Counted from the first letter of the stretch, positions 12,140 to 21,438 are shown. The stretch: 40,000 nt of DNA from Deinococcus piscis (GCF_014653275.1 NZ_BNAL01000027.1:1-40000), one strand, 5' to 3'. Numbers and translations are program-made. Notes: a model not told the origin generated them from the letters alone.

Positions 12140-12460
12140 CTAGGCTCTGCGTTTGCTGGCCCCGACAAAGCTGGCCGCCGCCTGAGCCAGCGCTGGAAAA
12201 TGCTCGGCGTGGATGCCCGGCACCGTGACCCACTCGCGCAGCACGCGCCGCCCGGATGGGTTGGCCTGCCTCGTGCCCGGCAGCCCCATGGCCTGGGCGT
12301 GGGCTTCTGGCGACAGTTTGAAGGTCACATCGTCAGTGTGAACAATCAAAAAGACCTTGCCGCGTACCTTCAGGCACGCAGAGCCAAAGATGCGGCCCGG
12401 CTGCACATCGGGGTCGGCAGCAAAGGGAGCGGCAATGCGGTCAAGAAGCGTGTCAGTCAT
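12140..12460 (-). CDS. TfoX N-terminal-domain-like small protein
   Basis: This encodes 106 residues. GRIFGSACLKVRGKVFLIVH, followed by FKLSPEAHAQA and REWVTVP, has the strand-rich layout of TfoX_N/YjbR-type domains, often found as stand-alone small proteins of unknown role. It is not evidence of competence control. The ATG at 12460 overlaps the stop of the upstream DinB-family gene (ATGA) and has an AGGA site, so the two are translationally coupled. Confidence 0.7.
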   Translation of the reverse strand: MTDTLLDRIAAPFAADPDVQPGRIFGSACLKVRGKVFLIVHTDDVTFKLSPEAHAQAMGLPGTRQANPSGRRVLREWVTVPGIHAEHFPALAQAAASFVGASKRRA

Positions 12461-13017
12461 GGTTTTTCCTGCCGCCCATTCACAAAAGCCGCTGAGCTGC
12501 GCCCCGAGTCCACGGCGTTCAGGTAAAACAGCAAATCCAGTTGCGGGGGCCTGATGCCCTGCACCCGCAGCAGTGCGGCAATCTGCGCGGTGTGCCTGAC
12601 TTCGAGGAGCAGCACATGCCACAGCAGCCCGCCCTGCCGGAAGTGCTGGTGGCCCGGCGGCCAGTCCTCGACGGTCACCACGCGCTCTGGGTCGGCAGCC
12701 AGCGCGGGCAGGTGCCTCAGCGTGTCTCCCTCCACCGCCTGCCAGTAGGCCAGCAGCTTTGCCAGCGGCACATCGGCGTAAAAGTCGCGGCCCCGCAAGT
12801 CAGTAGAGCCGTCCTGCACGGGCGGCACGCGCAACAGGTCGCCGTGAATCCAGCCGTCCTCGACTTCAGCGATGTGAAACACGAGGTCTTTGATGCAGCG
12901 GAAGCGTTCGCCGTCCAGCAGGTTGTTGCTCAGCGCGTCGTCTGGCGCGGCTTCCAGTGTGGCCCAGAGGTCGCGGCGAGTCTCGGTCAGGTAGACGTAC
13001 AGGTCGGGAATGTTCAT
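12457..13017 (-). CDS. DinB-family protein (copy C)
   Basis: This has 186 residues and is more distant from the tandem pair downstream. The first His is in DLVFHIAEVEDGW, and LLWHVLLLEVRHTAQIAALLR supplies a His pair before the terminal helix, so a metal site is plausible, although the usual HRGQ is RHTAQ here. Its stop overlaps the start of the TfoX-like gene. The ATG at 13017 has a modest AGAGGT site. Confidence 0.82.
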   Translation of the reverse strand: MNIPDLYVYLTETRRDLWATLEAAPDDALSNNLLDGERFRCIKDLVFHIAEVEDGWIHGDLLRVPPVQDGSTDLRGRDFYADVPLAKLLAYWQAVEGDTLRHLPALAADPERVVTVEDWPPGHQHFRQGGLLWHVLLLEVRHTAQIAALLRVQGIRPPQLDLLFYLNAVDSGRSSAAFVNGRQEKP

Positions 13018-13049
13018 ATTGACCTCTGAAAAATGAGTTCGAGTACGAG

Positions 13050-14051
13050 CTAGACGGCAGCGAGGTGCTGCATAGCGCTCTTTTCCACCACCGAGAGTTC
13101 TCTTAACCTTTCGGCAGCTTGCAGAATGTCCTGACGTTCACCTGTCTGCGCCACCTGCTCGAACAGAGCACTGATTTCAGACCAATTCTGGGCAATAGCT
13201 ACAAATTCTGCGTGCGCCGCCCCGATGGGTTCTGCGCCCGTCAGTTCGGCGGCTTCCAGCAGAAAATCCCGGTACAGATTCCTGAACAGTGCGCCGCCCG
13301 TGCCCGCCCGCTCCATCAGCGTGGCGGCTGCCGCAAATTCGGTTCTGTCATCTGTGCGGTCAAACCACTTCACGATTTCACGGCTGGCTTTTTCAATGCC
13401 CTGGTAGCCCAGGTTTTTGATGGGTGGCTGAAGATATTCCGCTGCATTTGACCGGATGGCTGCCCTGACTGCCCGCTCAAGCGCCTGGGCCGTATGGCCC
13501 TCCGGGGCGCATTTTTCCAGGGTGTACCACAGGTTTCTGGACGACATCGGCCCCCGTTCGTTGCGGGCGCGCTCCAGACTCTGCAGCGAGGTGACGACCT
13601 GCGACCCCTGCTGCACGGTGTCTACCAGAAAGGCGCTCTGTTCGTTGTAGCCGAGAATGGCGACATAATGCCCGGCGAAGTGAATGGGGTCGGTGAAGTA
13701 GTCCAGGTGAAAACAATCGAGTTTCAGGCCCACCGCTTTTCCTGCATCAAGCAGACTTTTCACGCCCTCCCAGGCCTTCGTTCTGGATGACGTTTCCTGC
13801 ACCCTGAGCTCCATCCCCAGATGGTGAGCGATGTTGGCCGTCAGGAGGTCAGGCTTGATGCGTCCGCCGATGAACGGAAAAGGCATGGTTTTCATGTTCC
13901 AGAACACGAATCCTAACCCCTGACCCAGACCGAATAGCATGGGTTCACTCAGGTGGGTGCCGAGTTGCCCCAGGAGGGTGCCCGTGGCCGTGGTTTCGCA
14001 GTGCTGGCCGATGAAGGGACTGGCATTCACGCGCACAGGGTTCACTTTCAC
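13050..14051 (-). CDS. BtrH-like papain-fold protein (BtrH_N + DUF4872)
   Basis: This has 333 residues. The N-terminal half resembles BtrH_N, the domain of the butirosin acyltransferase BtrH, and the C-terminal half resembles DUF4872, its common partner. A cysteine-protease-like triad can be proposed: Cys18 in GQHCETTA, His128 in FAGHYVAILGY and Asp144 in FLVDT. Such enzymes transfer or cleave acyl groups, or act as C39-like peptidases. No acyl carrier protein or other antibiotic gene is nearby, so the substrate is unknown. It sits 6 bp after the DUF3224 gene and is clearly co-transcribed with the DinB-rich run. Confidence 0.8.
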   Translation of the reverse strand: MKVNPVRVNASPFIGQHCETTATGTLLGQLGTHLSEPMLFGLGQGLGFVFWNMKTMPFPFIGGRIKPDLLTANIAHHLGMELRVQETSSRTKAWEGVKSLLDAGKAVGLKLDCFHLDYFTDPIHFAGHYVAILGYNEQSAFLVDTVQQGSQVVTSLQSLERARNERGPMSSRNLWYTLEKCAPEGHTAQALERAVRAAIRSNAAEYLQPPIKNLGYQGIEKASREIVKWFDRTDDRTEFAAAATLMERAGTGGALFRNLYRDFLLEAAELTGAEPIGAAHAEFVAIAQNWSEISALFEQVAQTGERQDILQAAERLRELSVVEKSAMQHLAAV

Positions 14052-14057
14052 AGGGCG

Positions 14058-14444
14058 TTACTCCGAAAGGTCGTAGCTCAGCGTGTACTGATGCACCCCG
14101 CTTGCAATGTCTAGGTGCAGCGTGCCGCTGATGCCCGCCAGTTCGCCCGTGCCGGACGCCGGAACCATCTCGTAGCGCAGCGTGGTCTGGCCCGCGTGCA
14201 TGGTGCCATACTGGTGAAAGGCAAAACTGCCGCGCCTGCCCGCCAGTTCGCCCTCAAAGACTTCCAGCACGGTATAGGCCGCCGTGCCGCTTTTCGGGTC
14301 GCCCACCGAGAGCAGTTCGCCCGTGCCTGTGCCGCTCAGGTCGCCCTCCCAGATTTTGGAAAACGACATGCGGCCCAGTTGCGGGCTGGTGGTTTCTTCG
14401 GGCTGCATCCTGATTTGACAGGTGCCTTTGGCGGTGTGGGTCAT
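14058..14444 (-). CDS. DUF3224-domain protein
   Basis: A 128-residue protein with the DUF3224 layout, a compact beta-barrel of the allene-oxide-cyclase-like type: GRMSFSKIWEGDLSGTG near residue 25, then SGTAAYTVLE, GSFAFHQYGTM and GTGELAGISGTL. The molecular role is unknown in the family. It lies between a DJ-1/PfpI-family gene (28 bp away) and the BtrH-like gene (6 bp away), in one transcription unit. Confidence 0.85.
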   Translation of the reverse strand: MTHTAKGTCQIRMQPEETTSPQLGRMSFSKIWEGDLSGTGTGELLSVGDPKSGTAAYTVLEVFEGELAGRRGSFAFHQYGTMHAGQTTLRYEMVPASGTGELAGISGTLHLDIASGVHQYTLSYDLSE

Positions 14445-14471
14445 GGGTTCTCCAGAGTGAAAGGGGGCGAT

Positions 14472-15116
14472 TTACTGGGTCAATTCCATCAGCCGGGCGT
14501 AGGCTTCAGGGTCTTGCCGGGTGTGCAGGGTCAGCCAGGCTTCGCCCACCTCAGGCGTCATCACATCCATCATCTGCATGGTCGCTGCTGCGAAATGCAC
14601 CGGGGCCGTGCCCGAAGCCGTGACCAACTTGCCGCTTTGCACAGCGGGCTGCGCCTGGTAGTGCCGCTCGCCCTGGTAATGGGGAGCCAGGTACTTCAGC
14701 GCCCCCAGGTCGTTGCTGGTATGTGGGCAATTATCCAGAAATCTCGCTTCAGCCAGGGCAATCGTCGCGCCGCAAATGGCGGCCACTGGAACACCCGCCG
14801 CCAGAAATTCAGCCGTCAGGTCAAGGATGGCGGAGTGCCGTTCTTCCGCCCAGGTGTCTGCACCGGGCAAGATCAGTAAGCTGCTGTTCTCCGGGCGTAG
14901 TTGCTGAACACTCAGGTCGGCACTCACCCGTAGGCCACCCATGCTCTCAACGGCCTCGCCACTGACACTGACAGCCTGCACATCAAATTGTTGATGGCCC
15001 TTCAGATACCTGCCCGTGCGGAGCTCAGCGAGCAAGTAGCCGGGCTCCCAGTCGGCGAATGTGTTCTGGATATAGAGGTGAACGGGTTTCATCTTGGTTT
15101 CGGCAATCTGAGTCAT
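14472..15116 (-). CDS. DJ-1/PfpI-family protein
   Basis: This has 214 residues with the glutamine-amidotransferase-like fold. The nucleophile elbow is AAICGATIA (Cys115), the partner acidic residue is probably Glu24 (ADWEPGY), and LLILPGADTW matches the family strand. Members include stress-induced chaperones, glyoxalases and deglycase-like enzymes, so the exact activity is open. The ATG at 15116 has a GGAG site. The ATG at residue 9 could also start it. Confidence 0.88.
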   Translation of the reverse strand: MTQIAETKMKPVHLYIQNTFADWEPGYLLAELRTGRYLKGHQQFDVQAVSVSGEAVESMGGLRVSADLSVQQLRPENSSLLILPGADTWAEERHSAILDLTAEFLAAGVPVAAICGATIALAEARFLDNCPHTSNDLGALKYLAPHYQGERHYQAQPAVQSGKLVTASGTAPVHFAAATMQMMDVMTPEVGEAWLTLHTRQDPEAYARLMELTQ

Positions 15117-15219
15117 GGGCTCTCCTCTATCAGTACAAGTACGGTGCTACACCGCCGTGCGTTGGACGTGGTCTGGAGGACGCACGGCAGCGTCAGCCTC
15201 CCCCAAATTCACATCAAAC

Positions 15220-15714
15220 TTATTCCTGCGTTACGTCGGCCCGTTCGTAAAAGCCAGGCGGCGTCACACCCAGTTCGCGCAGGTACACAAAGCCCTGAGC
15301 GCGGTGGTGAATCTCGTTTTCAATCAGGTATTCCACGCTCTTAAAGGGCGACATCTTGCCGAAGGGCGTGTCCACCGGAGTCAGCCACGTTTCGGCGCTG
15401 ACTTTGGGGAATTCGGCGGCCAGTTCGCCGGTCTGCTCGTCCCAGCGTTTCAGAATTTCAGCGCGGCTGGGCAGGTTTTTTGTCTGCTCCTCGCCCTCTT
15501 CCGTCTGCGGCTTGCCTGTCCGCAGCCAGTTCAGCTGGTAGTCCACCATGTGAGACAGTTCCAGCGTCATCTTGCGAAAGGGGCGCATACCGGGCGCGGC
15601 GTGCTGTTCAAAGGCTTCCTCCGGGAAGGCCTCGATGGTGCGGCGGGTCAGGTCACGGTGGCCTTGCCAGTGGGCGAGAAGGGTAGCGGGGGTTTGCAGG
15701 GTGATTTCGCTCAT
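15220..15714 (-). CDS. DinB-family protein (copy D)
   Basis: This has 164 residues and a strong AAGGAGG site before the ATG at 15714. The first His is in LELSHMVDYQLNW. In the C-terminal motif ENEIHHRAQG, the first His of the usual HxxxH pair is replaced by Asn, so the metal site may be altered. It is the first gene of the minus-strand DinB-rich run and diverges from the DsrE-like gene 78 bp away, so the run's promoter must lie in that gap or in the 103 bp before the DJ-1 gene. Confidence 0.85.
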   Translation of the reverse strand: MSEITLQTPATLLAHWQGHRDLTRRTIEAFPEEAFEQHAAPGMRPFRKMTLELSHMVDYQLNWLRTGKPQTEEGEEQTKNLPSRAEILKRWDEQTGELAAEFPKVSAETWLTPVDTPFGKMSPFKSVEYLIENEIHHRAQGFVYLRELGVTPPGFYERADVTQE

Positions 15715-15780
15715 TTCTTTTGCCTCCTTATGCCCACAGCGTAAGCGGCATTCCCGTCAGGACGTGACGTATTTGGGCGC

Positions 15781-15786
15781 TAGACT
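15781..15786 (+). promoter_or_regulatory. Leaderless -10 element of the DsrE-like gene
   Basis: TAGACT, 6 nt before the ATG at 15793, with no ribosome binding site between. It is the same sequence as at murE (31718-31723). Confidence 0.65.
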
Positions 15787-15792
15787 GAACGC

Positions 15793-16128
15793 ATGTCTGA
15801 CCTGAAAGTGGTGCTCCATGTCTCCGAAGCTGACCGCTGGCACGCTGCGCTGGGCAACCTCGCCAACCTGACCGCGCTGGATGACCAGCCAGCAGTGCGC
15901 GTGGTGGTCAACGGCTCGGCGGTGTACGTCCTGCAAGGCCAGCACGACTGGCTGGGCCACATGGCAAAAGCGGCAGCAAAAGGCGTGACATTTCAGGTCT
16001 GCCAGAACTCGCTGAAGGCCCACGACATCGAGCCGGGCACCCTGCCCGAGTGGGCCACCACTGTCCCTAACGGCGTCCTGGCCCTGGCGGAAGCGCAGCA
16101 GGGAGGCTTTGCCTACATCAAACCCTGA
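15793..16128 (+). CDS. DsrE/DsrF-like family protein
   Basis: This has 111 residues: MSDLKVVLHVSEADRWHAAL at the start, VRVVVNGSAVYVL in the middle, and a single cysteine in FQVCQNSLKAHDI. The order and the cysteine position match DsrE-like proteins, some of which carry sulfur as a persulfide. It stands next to genes for thiol-linked protein families and before the WYL regulator gene, so a thiol-stress role is conceivable but not shown. Confidence 0.82.
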   Translation: MSDLKVVLHVSEADRWHAALGNLANLTALDDQPAVRVVVNGSAVYVLQGQHDWLGHMAKAAAKGVTFQVCQNSLKAHDIEPGTLPEWATTVPNGVLALAEAQQGGFAYIKP

Positions 16129-16172
16129 GGCCTGCAAAGGGCGCGGGCTGTCCAAGAGGCTGAGCGTGATCC

Positions 16173-16228
16173 CTTAGACACTTAGACACTTAGACTCTTA
16201 GACTCTTGGACATTTAGACCCTTGGACA
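16173..16228 (+). repeat. Seven tandem CTTAGACN octamers
   Basis: Seven head-to-tail 8-bp units fill this stretch: CTTAGACA twice, CTTAGACT twice, CTTGGACA, TTTAGACC, CTTGGACA. The array ends 4 bp before the ATG of the WYL regulator. Units ending in T contain TAGACT, the same hexamer that serves as -10 element elsewhere in the window. A related set lies between purC and purS. Confidence 0.9.
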
Positions 16229-16232
16229 TCCC

Positions 16233-17172
16233 ATGACCTATGACCCCTCCCTCCGTGTCCTGACCGTGCTGGAACTGCTCCAGGCGCGCGAGGAAGTCAC
16301 GGGCGCGGAACTCGCGCGGCGGCTGGAAGTCAGCCCGCGCACGGTGCAGCGGTACGTGATGAAGTTGCAGGATCTGGGCATTCCAGTCGAGGGCAAGCGC
16401 GGCGTGGGCGGGGCATACCGCCTGAAACCGGGGTTCCGGTTGCCCCCACTGATGTTCACGGGCGAGGAAGCCCTGAGCCTGGCGCTGGGCCTGCGGGCGC
16501 TGAGGCAACTGGGCCTGCACACGCTGGCACCCGCCGCTGAGGCCGCCAGTGCCAAGCTGACGCGCACACTGCCGCACAGCCTGCGCGAAGAGGTGCAGGC
16601 GCTGGAGAAGGCCGTGCAGCTTGACGATTCGCCCTGGGTGGTCAGCACCGACGCGGCCACCCTCGCCACACTGCTGCGGGCGGTGCGGGCCAGTCAGGTG
16701 GCCGAATTCGCCTACACCTCCAACAAGGGGGCAGCCACGCGCCGCCAGGTGAATGTCTACCGCGTGATGCACGTAGACGGGCGCTGGTACGCGGTGGGCT
16801 GGTGCCAGTTGCGGCAGGAAGTGCGCTCTTTCCGCCTGGACCGCATTCGGGAACTGGCCGTGCTGGAGGGAACCTTTACCCCGCCGCAGAACTTTGATGC
16901 GCTGGCGTATGTGCGCTCTCATCCCTACGGCCCGCCCATCTACGACATCAGCGTATGGCTGGCCCTGCCTCCGGAACAGCTGCACGGCTACCTGAGCGTG
17001 TGGAACACCGAAATCCGCCCCGAAGCAGGCGGCACTCGCATCTGCTGTCAGCGCGAACGGCTGGACTTTTTCGCGTCCTTTTTGCTGACCGTGCCGTGCG
17101 ATTTCCGCATAGACAGCCCACCGGAACTGCTGAGCGAATTCCGGCGGCTGGGCGAGCGCTGCGCGGCTATGC

Positions 17173-17201
<29 letters not shown>
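16233..17201 (+). CDS. YafY-type transcriptional regulator (HTH + WYL)
   Basis: This has 322 residues. A winged helix-turn-helix occupies about residues 5-60 ([20 protein letters not shown]), and a WYL domain follows around residues 165-215 ([15 protein letters not shown], then [11 protein letters not shown]). WYL regulators sense small ligands or nucleic acid and commonly control neighbouring stress or detoxification genes. The start at 16233 has no ribosome binding site and directly follows the octamer array. Its last 29 bp overlap the convergent dihydrouridine synthase gene. It may control the DinB-rich run to its left. That is inference from position. Confidence 0.9.
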
Positions 17202-18135
<934 letters not shown>

Positions 18136-18142
18136 AGCTTAT

Positions 18143-18148
18143 ACCCTA
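18143..18148 (-). promoter_or_regulatory. Possible leaderless -10 element of the Dus gene
   Basis: TAGGGT on the minus strand, 7 nt before the GTG at 18135. An overlapping TATAAG at 18143-18138 is a better -10 match but would start the message inside the gene. Confidence 0.4.
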
Positions 18149-18368
18149 GTGCATCGTGCTGCGCTGCGGCAGGGCCGAGCCTGCATTTGTACGCGGCAGC
18201 CCAGCGCAGTCCTTTGTGTGGAAGGGTTGAAAGAAATGCCAGTCTCCGTCAGGAGTTTGTAGGAAAGGTGGGGGGTATGCTGGGCCTGTTCCTGTCCTGG
18301 TCTCCCCCAGCACTAGGCGCGCAAGCGGCGCTCGCTGGCAAACCGGACCGGGGCCAAGGAGGCTCATT

Positions 18369-18959
18369 TTGAAGACCAAAACGGCCCACCTGGGTGACGC
18401 GCAGGCCCTGTACCGGGTTTACCGCGACTCGCCAGACTATTTCCAAATGTTGGGCACCGAAATCCCCACCGCCGCCGAAGTCGAGCTGGAGTTAGGGCTG
18501 GCGCTGATGGACCCGCGCCGCCACGTTGAGCTGATTGAGCACGGTGGACAGGTGGTTGGCGTGCTTGACTGGAAGGAAGCCTATCCAGAGCCGCAGGACG
18601 TGACCGTCAACCTGCTGCTGCTTACCCCAGGGCAGCGCGGGACCGGCCTGGGCAGCCGGGTGATGTGGGACCTGGAAAGTCGGCTGCCGCCCAGCACCGC
18701 CCGGCTGATGGCCTCGGTGCTAGGGGAGAACCCAGCCGGGGCCCGCTTCTGGGAGCGCCTGGGCTACCGCTTTGCAGTGGACGCCCGCCCGGTCATGACG
18801 TGGTACGCCAAACCACTGGACCCGCCCACTGGAGAGCATCCGGGCAGTGGCCCCAGAACCAAGGAAGCCACCGACCAGGCCACCAGTGCCCTGCGGGGCA
18901 GCGCAGGCGAACGCCCGCTGGGCCTGAGTCCGCAGGCCCTCCCCCTGCGGGTGCCCTAG
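18369..18959 (+). CDS. GNAT-family N-acetyltransferase
   Basis: This has 196 residues. The acetyl-CoA loop PGQRGTGLGSRVM is near residue 92-104 and the domain ends with PAGARFWERLGYRF. The substrate is unknown. The start is a TTG at 18369 with AAGGAGG 7 nt before it. The last 40 or so residues (after WYAKPLD) are a Pro/Gly/Ser-rich tail beyond the domain and probably disordered. The 233 bp before the gene separate it from the divergent Dus gene. Confidence 0.9.
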   Translation: MKTKTAHLGDAQALYRVYRDSPDYFQMLGTEIPTAAEVELELGLALMDPRRHVELIEHGGQVVGVLDWKEAYPEPQDVTVNLLLLTPGQRGTGLGSRVMWDLESRLPPSTARLMASVLGENPAGARFWERLGYRFAVDARPVMTWYAKPLDPPTGEHPGSGPRTKEATDQATSALRGSAGERPLGLSPQALPLRVP

Positions 18960-19020
18960 AAACGTCTACCCACAAGGGAAACACCGTAGTACCAGACGAA
19001 TAAAAAACACTGAGCAAAGC

Positions 19021-19064
19021 GGAATGGAGTGATGCGGGAAGAGGTGTCCGCATCATTCCATTCC
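19021..19064 (+). terminator. 17-bp hairpin after the acetyltransferase gene
   Basis: The arms 19021-19037 and 19048-19064 pair over 17 bp with one G-U and a 10-nt loop. It lies 61 bp after the GNAT stop. No T-run follows, so it may be a weak terminator or another RNA structure. Confidence 0.45.
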
Positions 19065-19108
19065 AACTTTCAAGGCTACACAGTCAAGTGCAAAACAGCA
19101 GAGAAGCA

Positions 19109-19150
19109 GACAGGGCCGCGTAAAAGGAACATCCCTTACGCGGCCCTGTC
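19109..19150 (-). terminator. 15-bp hairpin downstream of the amidase gene
   Basis: The arms 19109-19123 and 19136-19150 are perfect inverted repeats with a 12-nt loop. On the minus strand it lies 56 bp past the amidase stop and is followed by a moderately T-rich stretch. Confidence 0.55.
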
Positions 19151-19205
19151 GGCTAAACCTCACTTGGCTTGCTGCGGTCTTCTGCCCGCTCCTTTTGCCG
19201 GTTAA

Positions 19206-21095
19206 TCAGTCGGCTTGGTTGCCCGGCAACTGGCCCACCGTTTCGGACGGCGCGGCGTGAACACCGGTCCGCAGCGATTCGTGGACGCCTTTGGCAATGC
19301 CCAGCGCCACGCGGTCAATGTAGTTCTGGTCGGTCAGGTTGATCGAATCCACAGGATGGCTCACGAAACCGATTTCGACCAGGGCGGCGGGCACCCGGTT
19401 GCTCCGCAGGACCGCCAGCGACTGCTGGTTCTTGATACCGCGTGAGAAAGCGCCGCTGGTGTCCACCATGTTCTTTTGCAGGATGCTGGCGAACGCGGGC
19501 GAGAGACGGTGGTTGGGGTTGTACCAGGTTTCTATCCCGTACCCTTTGAGGGCACTTTGGGAAGGCAGGGCATTGGCGTGAATGCTGACGAAGGTGTAGC
19601 CCGCTGAGCCCATGTTGGCCCGCATCCGCAGGTCGGTGGCCTTGTTGGCATTCAGAGCAACGTCGCGGTCACGGGTCATGACCACATCAATGCCAGCGGC
19701 GTTGAGGAATTGCCGGGTCCGCAGGGCCACGTCCAGCACGACCTTTTTCTCCTGCACGCTACCAACCGCGCCAGGGTCATTGCCGCCGTGTCCAGGGTCC
19801 AGCACCACTTTGGGTTTCAGGGCGCTGGCATAGGTCAGGCCACCCGCTGCCGGGAGGGCCGACATGGCCGTCAGTTGCCGCTCCTGAGACGGCACCGGAC
19901 GCAGGTTGGCCAGCGCCGGGGCCACGTCAATCGCCAGGCGGTAGCGGTCCGTGCTGCCATTGACCGGCGGCAGGAAAAAGGCGCGCCAGCCCCGTGCCAC
20001 CGTCGTCGGGCTGCCGGTCCGCAGGTTCAGGGTCACGCTGTTGCCTGCAGGACGGTAACTCCAGCTGACCAGCTCCGAGCTTTGATCCGAAGCGCCGCCG
20101 CTCTGGGCCCGCACGCCGCTGATCACCACATTCAGGCCCGAGCCCAGCGGGTCAATGCGGTACGAAGCGCCCGGCGGCAGGTCCACCACCACGCGGGTCA
20201 TCCCGGGGCTGCGGCCCACACGCGGCGCAGACAGGGCGGTATTGCCGCTTGAACCTGGCACACGTCCGCTCATATCGCTGCTGGAGGTGTAGCCCGGTGC
20301 GTCGGCCAGCTCAGGAGGCAGGGCCTGAGGCTTGACGGTGCCCACCGTGTCGCCGGGAGCATCTTCACCGGCGGATGCAGAAGGCGCAGGCGCAGCCGGA
20401 CGGACTGGGGCGGCGCTGGGCGTGACCACCAGCGGTTCGCCACGCTGAGCCGCCAAGGGCCGCGCGGGCAGCTGATACGGGTTGTTGCTGCGGTCAAGCG
20501 AGTTGGCCCGCGCCATAGAGGACGCCAGGCCCGTGCCCGCTGCGCCACTGCCCCCCGCACTGGCATAGACCGGCGCAGCGGAGCCAGGCTGCATGGCCCG
20601 CAGACTCTCGCTGCCCGCGCCGCCCTGCACCGATTCCCCGAATTCCAAGATCAGGACCCGGCTGCCTGAGGCGATGGTGGCTTCACTGGCTTTCCAACCT
20701 CCAGCGGCACCCAGCGGATGGGCCGTGCCCAGAAACACCTGATTGCCACCCGCCTGATAATGGGTCACGGTGCCGCCCAGAGCCCCACGGTTCTCGGCCT
20801 GGACGGGCGCGCCGTCGACACGTACCGTCAGGCCACTGTAGGCCGGGCTCAGGACATAGCGGGCTCCAGCGGGCAGGTCAAAAACCACTTTGGTCACTTC
20901 ACGTCCACTGATACGCGGTGCGCCAAAGCTGAAGGCAGCGGCGCGCCCCTGGGCGACCTCTGCAGGGACATCGGCACTGCTCGAAAGTGCCGGAAGCGCT
21001 GTGGTCGGCGGGATGCGCTGGAAGGGATCGGACTGTGCCGAAGCCCAGCCAGCACAGCTGACCAGCATCGAAAGGGAGAGGGCGCGCGACTTCAT
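19206..21095 (-). CDS. N-acetylmuramoyl-L-alanine amidase with AMIN domains
   Basis: Zinc enzyme that cuts the bond between muramic acid and the stem peptide, used in cell separation and wall turnover. It has 629 residues from the ATG at 21095. A signal peptide is clear (KSR, then LSLSMLVSCAGWASA). Two AMIN-type domains follow (around VVFDLPAGARYVLSP and VVVDLPPGASYRIDP), separated by a Pro/Ala-rich linker. The C-terminal Amidase_3 domain has zinc ligands in LDPGHGGNDPG and SIHANA, and the catalytic Glu in ALVEIGFVS. AMIN domains usually target septal peptidoglycan. The start has both a CACTAT 7 nt upstream and a short AGGA. An open frame to 21188 is not used. Confidence 0.95.
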   Translation of the reverse strand: MKSRALSLSMLVSCAGWASAQSDPFQRIPPTTALPALSSSADVPAEVAQGRAAAFSFGAPRISGREVTKVVFDLPAGARYVLSPAYSGLTVRVDGAPVQAENRGALGGTVTHYQAGGNQVFLGTAHPLGAAGGWKASEATIASGSRVLILEFGESVQGGAGSESLRAMQPGSAAPVYASAGGSGAAGTGLASSMARANSLDRSNNPYQLPARPLAAQRGEPLVVTPSAAPVRPAAPAPSASAGEDAPGDTVGTVKPQALPPELADAPGYTSSSDMSGRVPGSSGNTALSAPRVGRSPGMTRVVVDLPPGASYRIDPLGSGLNVVISGVRAQSGGASDQSSELVSWSYRPAGNSVTLNLRTGSPTTVARGWRAFFLPPVNGSTDRYRLAIDVAPALANLRPVPSQERQLTAMSALPAAGGLTYASALKPKVVLDPGHGGNDPGAVGSVQEKKVVLDVALRTRQFLNAAGIDVVMTRDRDVALNANKATDLRMRANMGSAGYTFVSIHANALPSQSALKGYGIETWYNPNHRLSPAFASILQKNMVDTSGAFSRGIKNQQSLAVLRSNRVPAALVEIGFVSHPVDSINLTDQNYIDRVALGIAKGVHESLRTGVHAAPSETVGQLPGNQAD

Positions 21096-21228
21096 ATTTC
21101 CTATAGTGTCCCCTCTTCCTATGAGAAAACCAAACGGCGAGCCGGGTTCCGGGCACCAATCCTCTAAAAAAATACTTTTGTATGACACGAGTAAGGGATA
21201 AAATCACCTTTCAGACAACATGGATGGG

Positions 21229-21245
21229 CTTGGAACATTTCCAAG
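21229..21245. promoter_or_regulatory. Palindrome, possible operator
   Basis: CTTGGAA (21229-21235) and TTCCAAG (21239-21245) are exact inverted repeats around CAT, in the gap between the divergent amidase and glycosyltransferase genes. No regulator is identified. Confidence 0.4.
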
Positions 21246-21424
21246 AACTTTATGAGAAAATGAAAACCCAGGCCCAATATGGTGCTCTATGGCCGCTGGG
21301 TGGGAGTCAAGGCGGAAAGTTAACTCTGCCCGGCTGCGCCCCGCCCGCCCGATTTGGAACAGCGTTCCATAAACGGTGGCCCGTCCCGACTCAGCGAACT
21401 GACGGAAGAGGCCGCCAGTTGCAC

Positions 21425-21430
21425 TAAACT
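21425..21430 (+). promoter_or_regulatory. -10 element of the glycosyltransferase gene
   Basis: TAAACT, 8 nt before the ATG at 21439, with no ribosome binding site. It fits a leaderless or nearly leaderless message. Confidence 0.55.
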
Positions 21431-21438
21431 GACGGGCA

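Larger units (their letters stand above)
21096..21438. other. 343-bp AT-rich gap between divergent genes
   Basis: This separates the amidase and glycosyltransferase genes and holds their promoters. It is AT-rich between about 21160 and 21270. The main internal signal is the palindrome CTTGGAA-CAT-TTCCAAG at 21229-21245, a candidate regulator site. An open frame at 21182-21427 (81 codons) shows no family features and I do not call it. Confidence 0.6.

Noticed and set aside
18159..18209. CTGCGCTG/CAGCGCAG inverted repeat before the acetyltransferase gene
   Set aside because: Short arms 35 nt apart in GC-rich sequence, probably chance.
21182..21427. 81-codon plus-strand open frame in the amidase-glycosyltransferase gap
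   Set aside because: No family features and no ribosome binding site. It covers the promoter region of the next gene.
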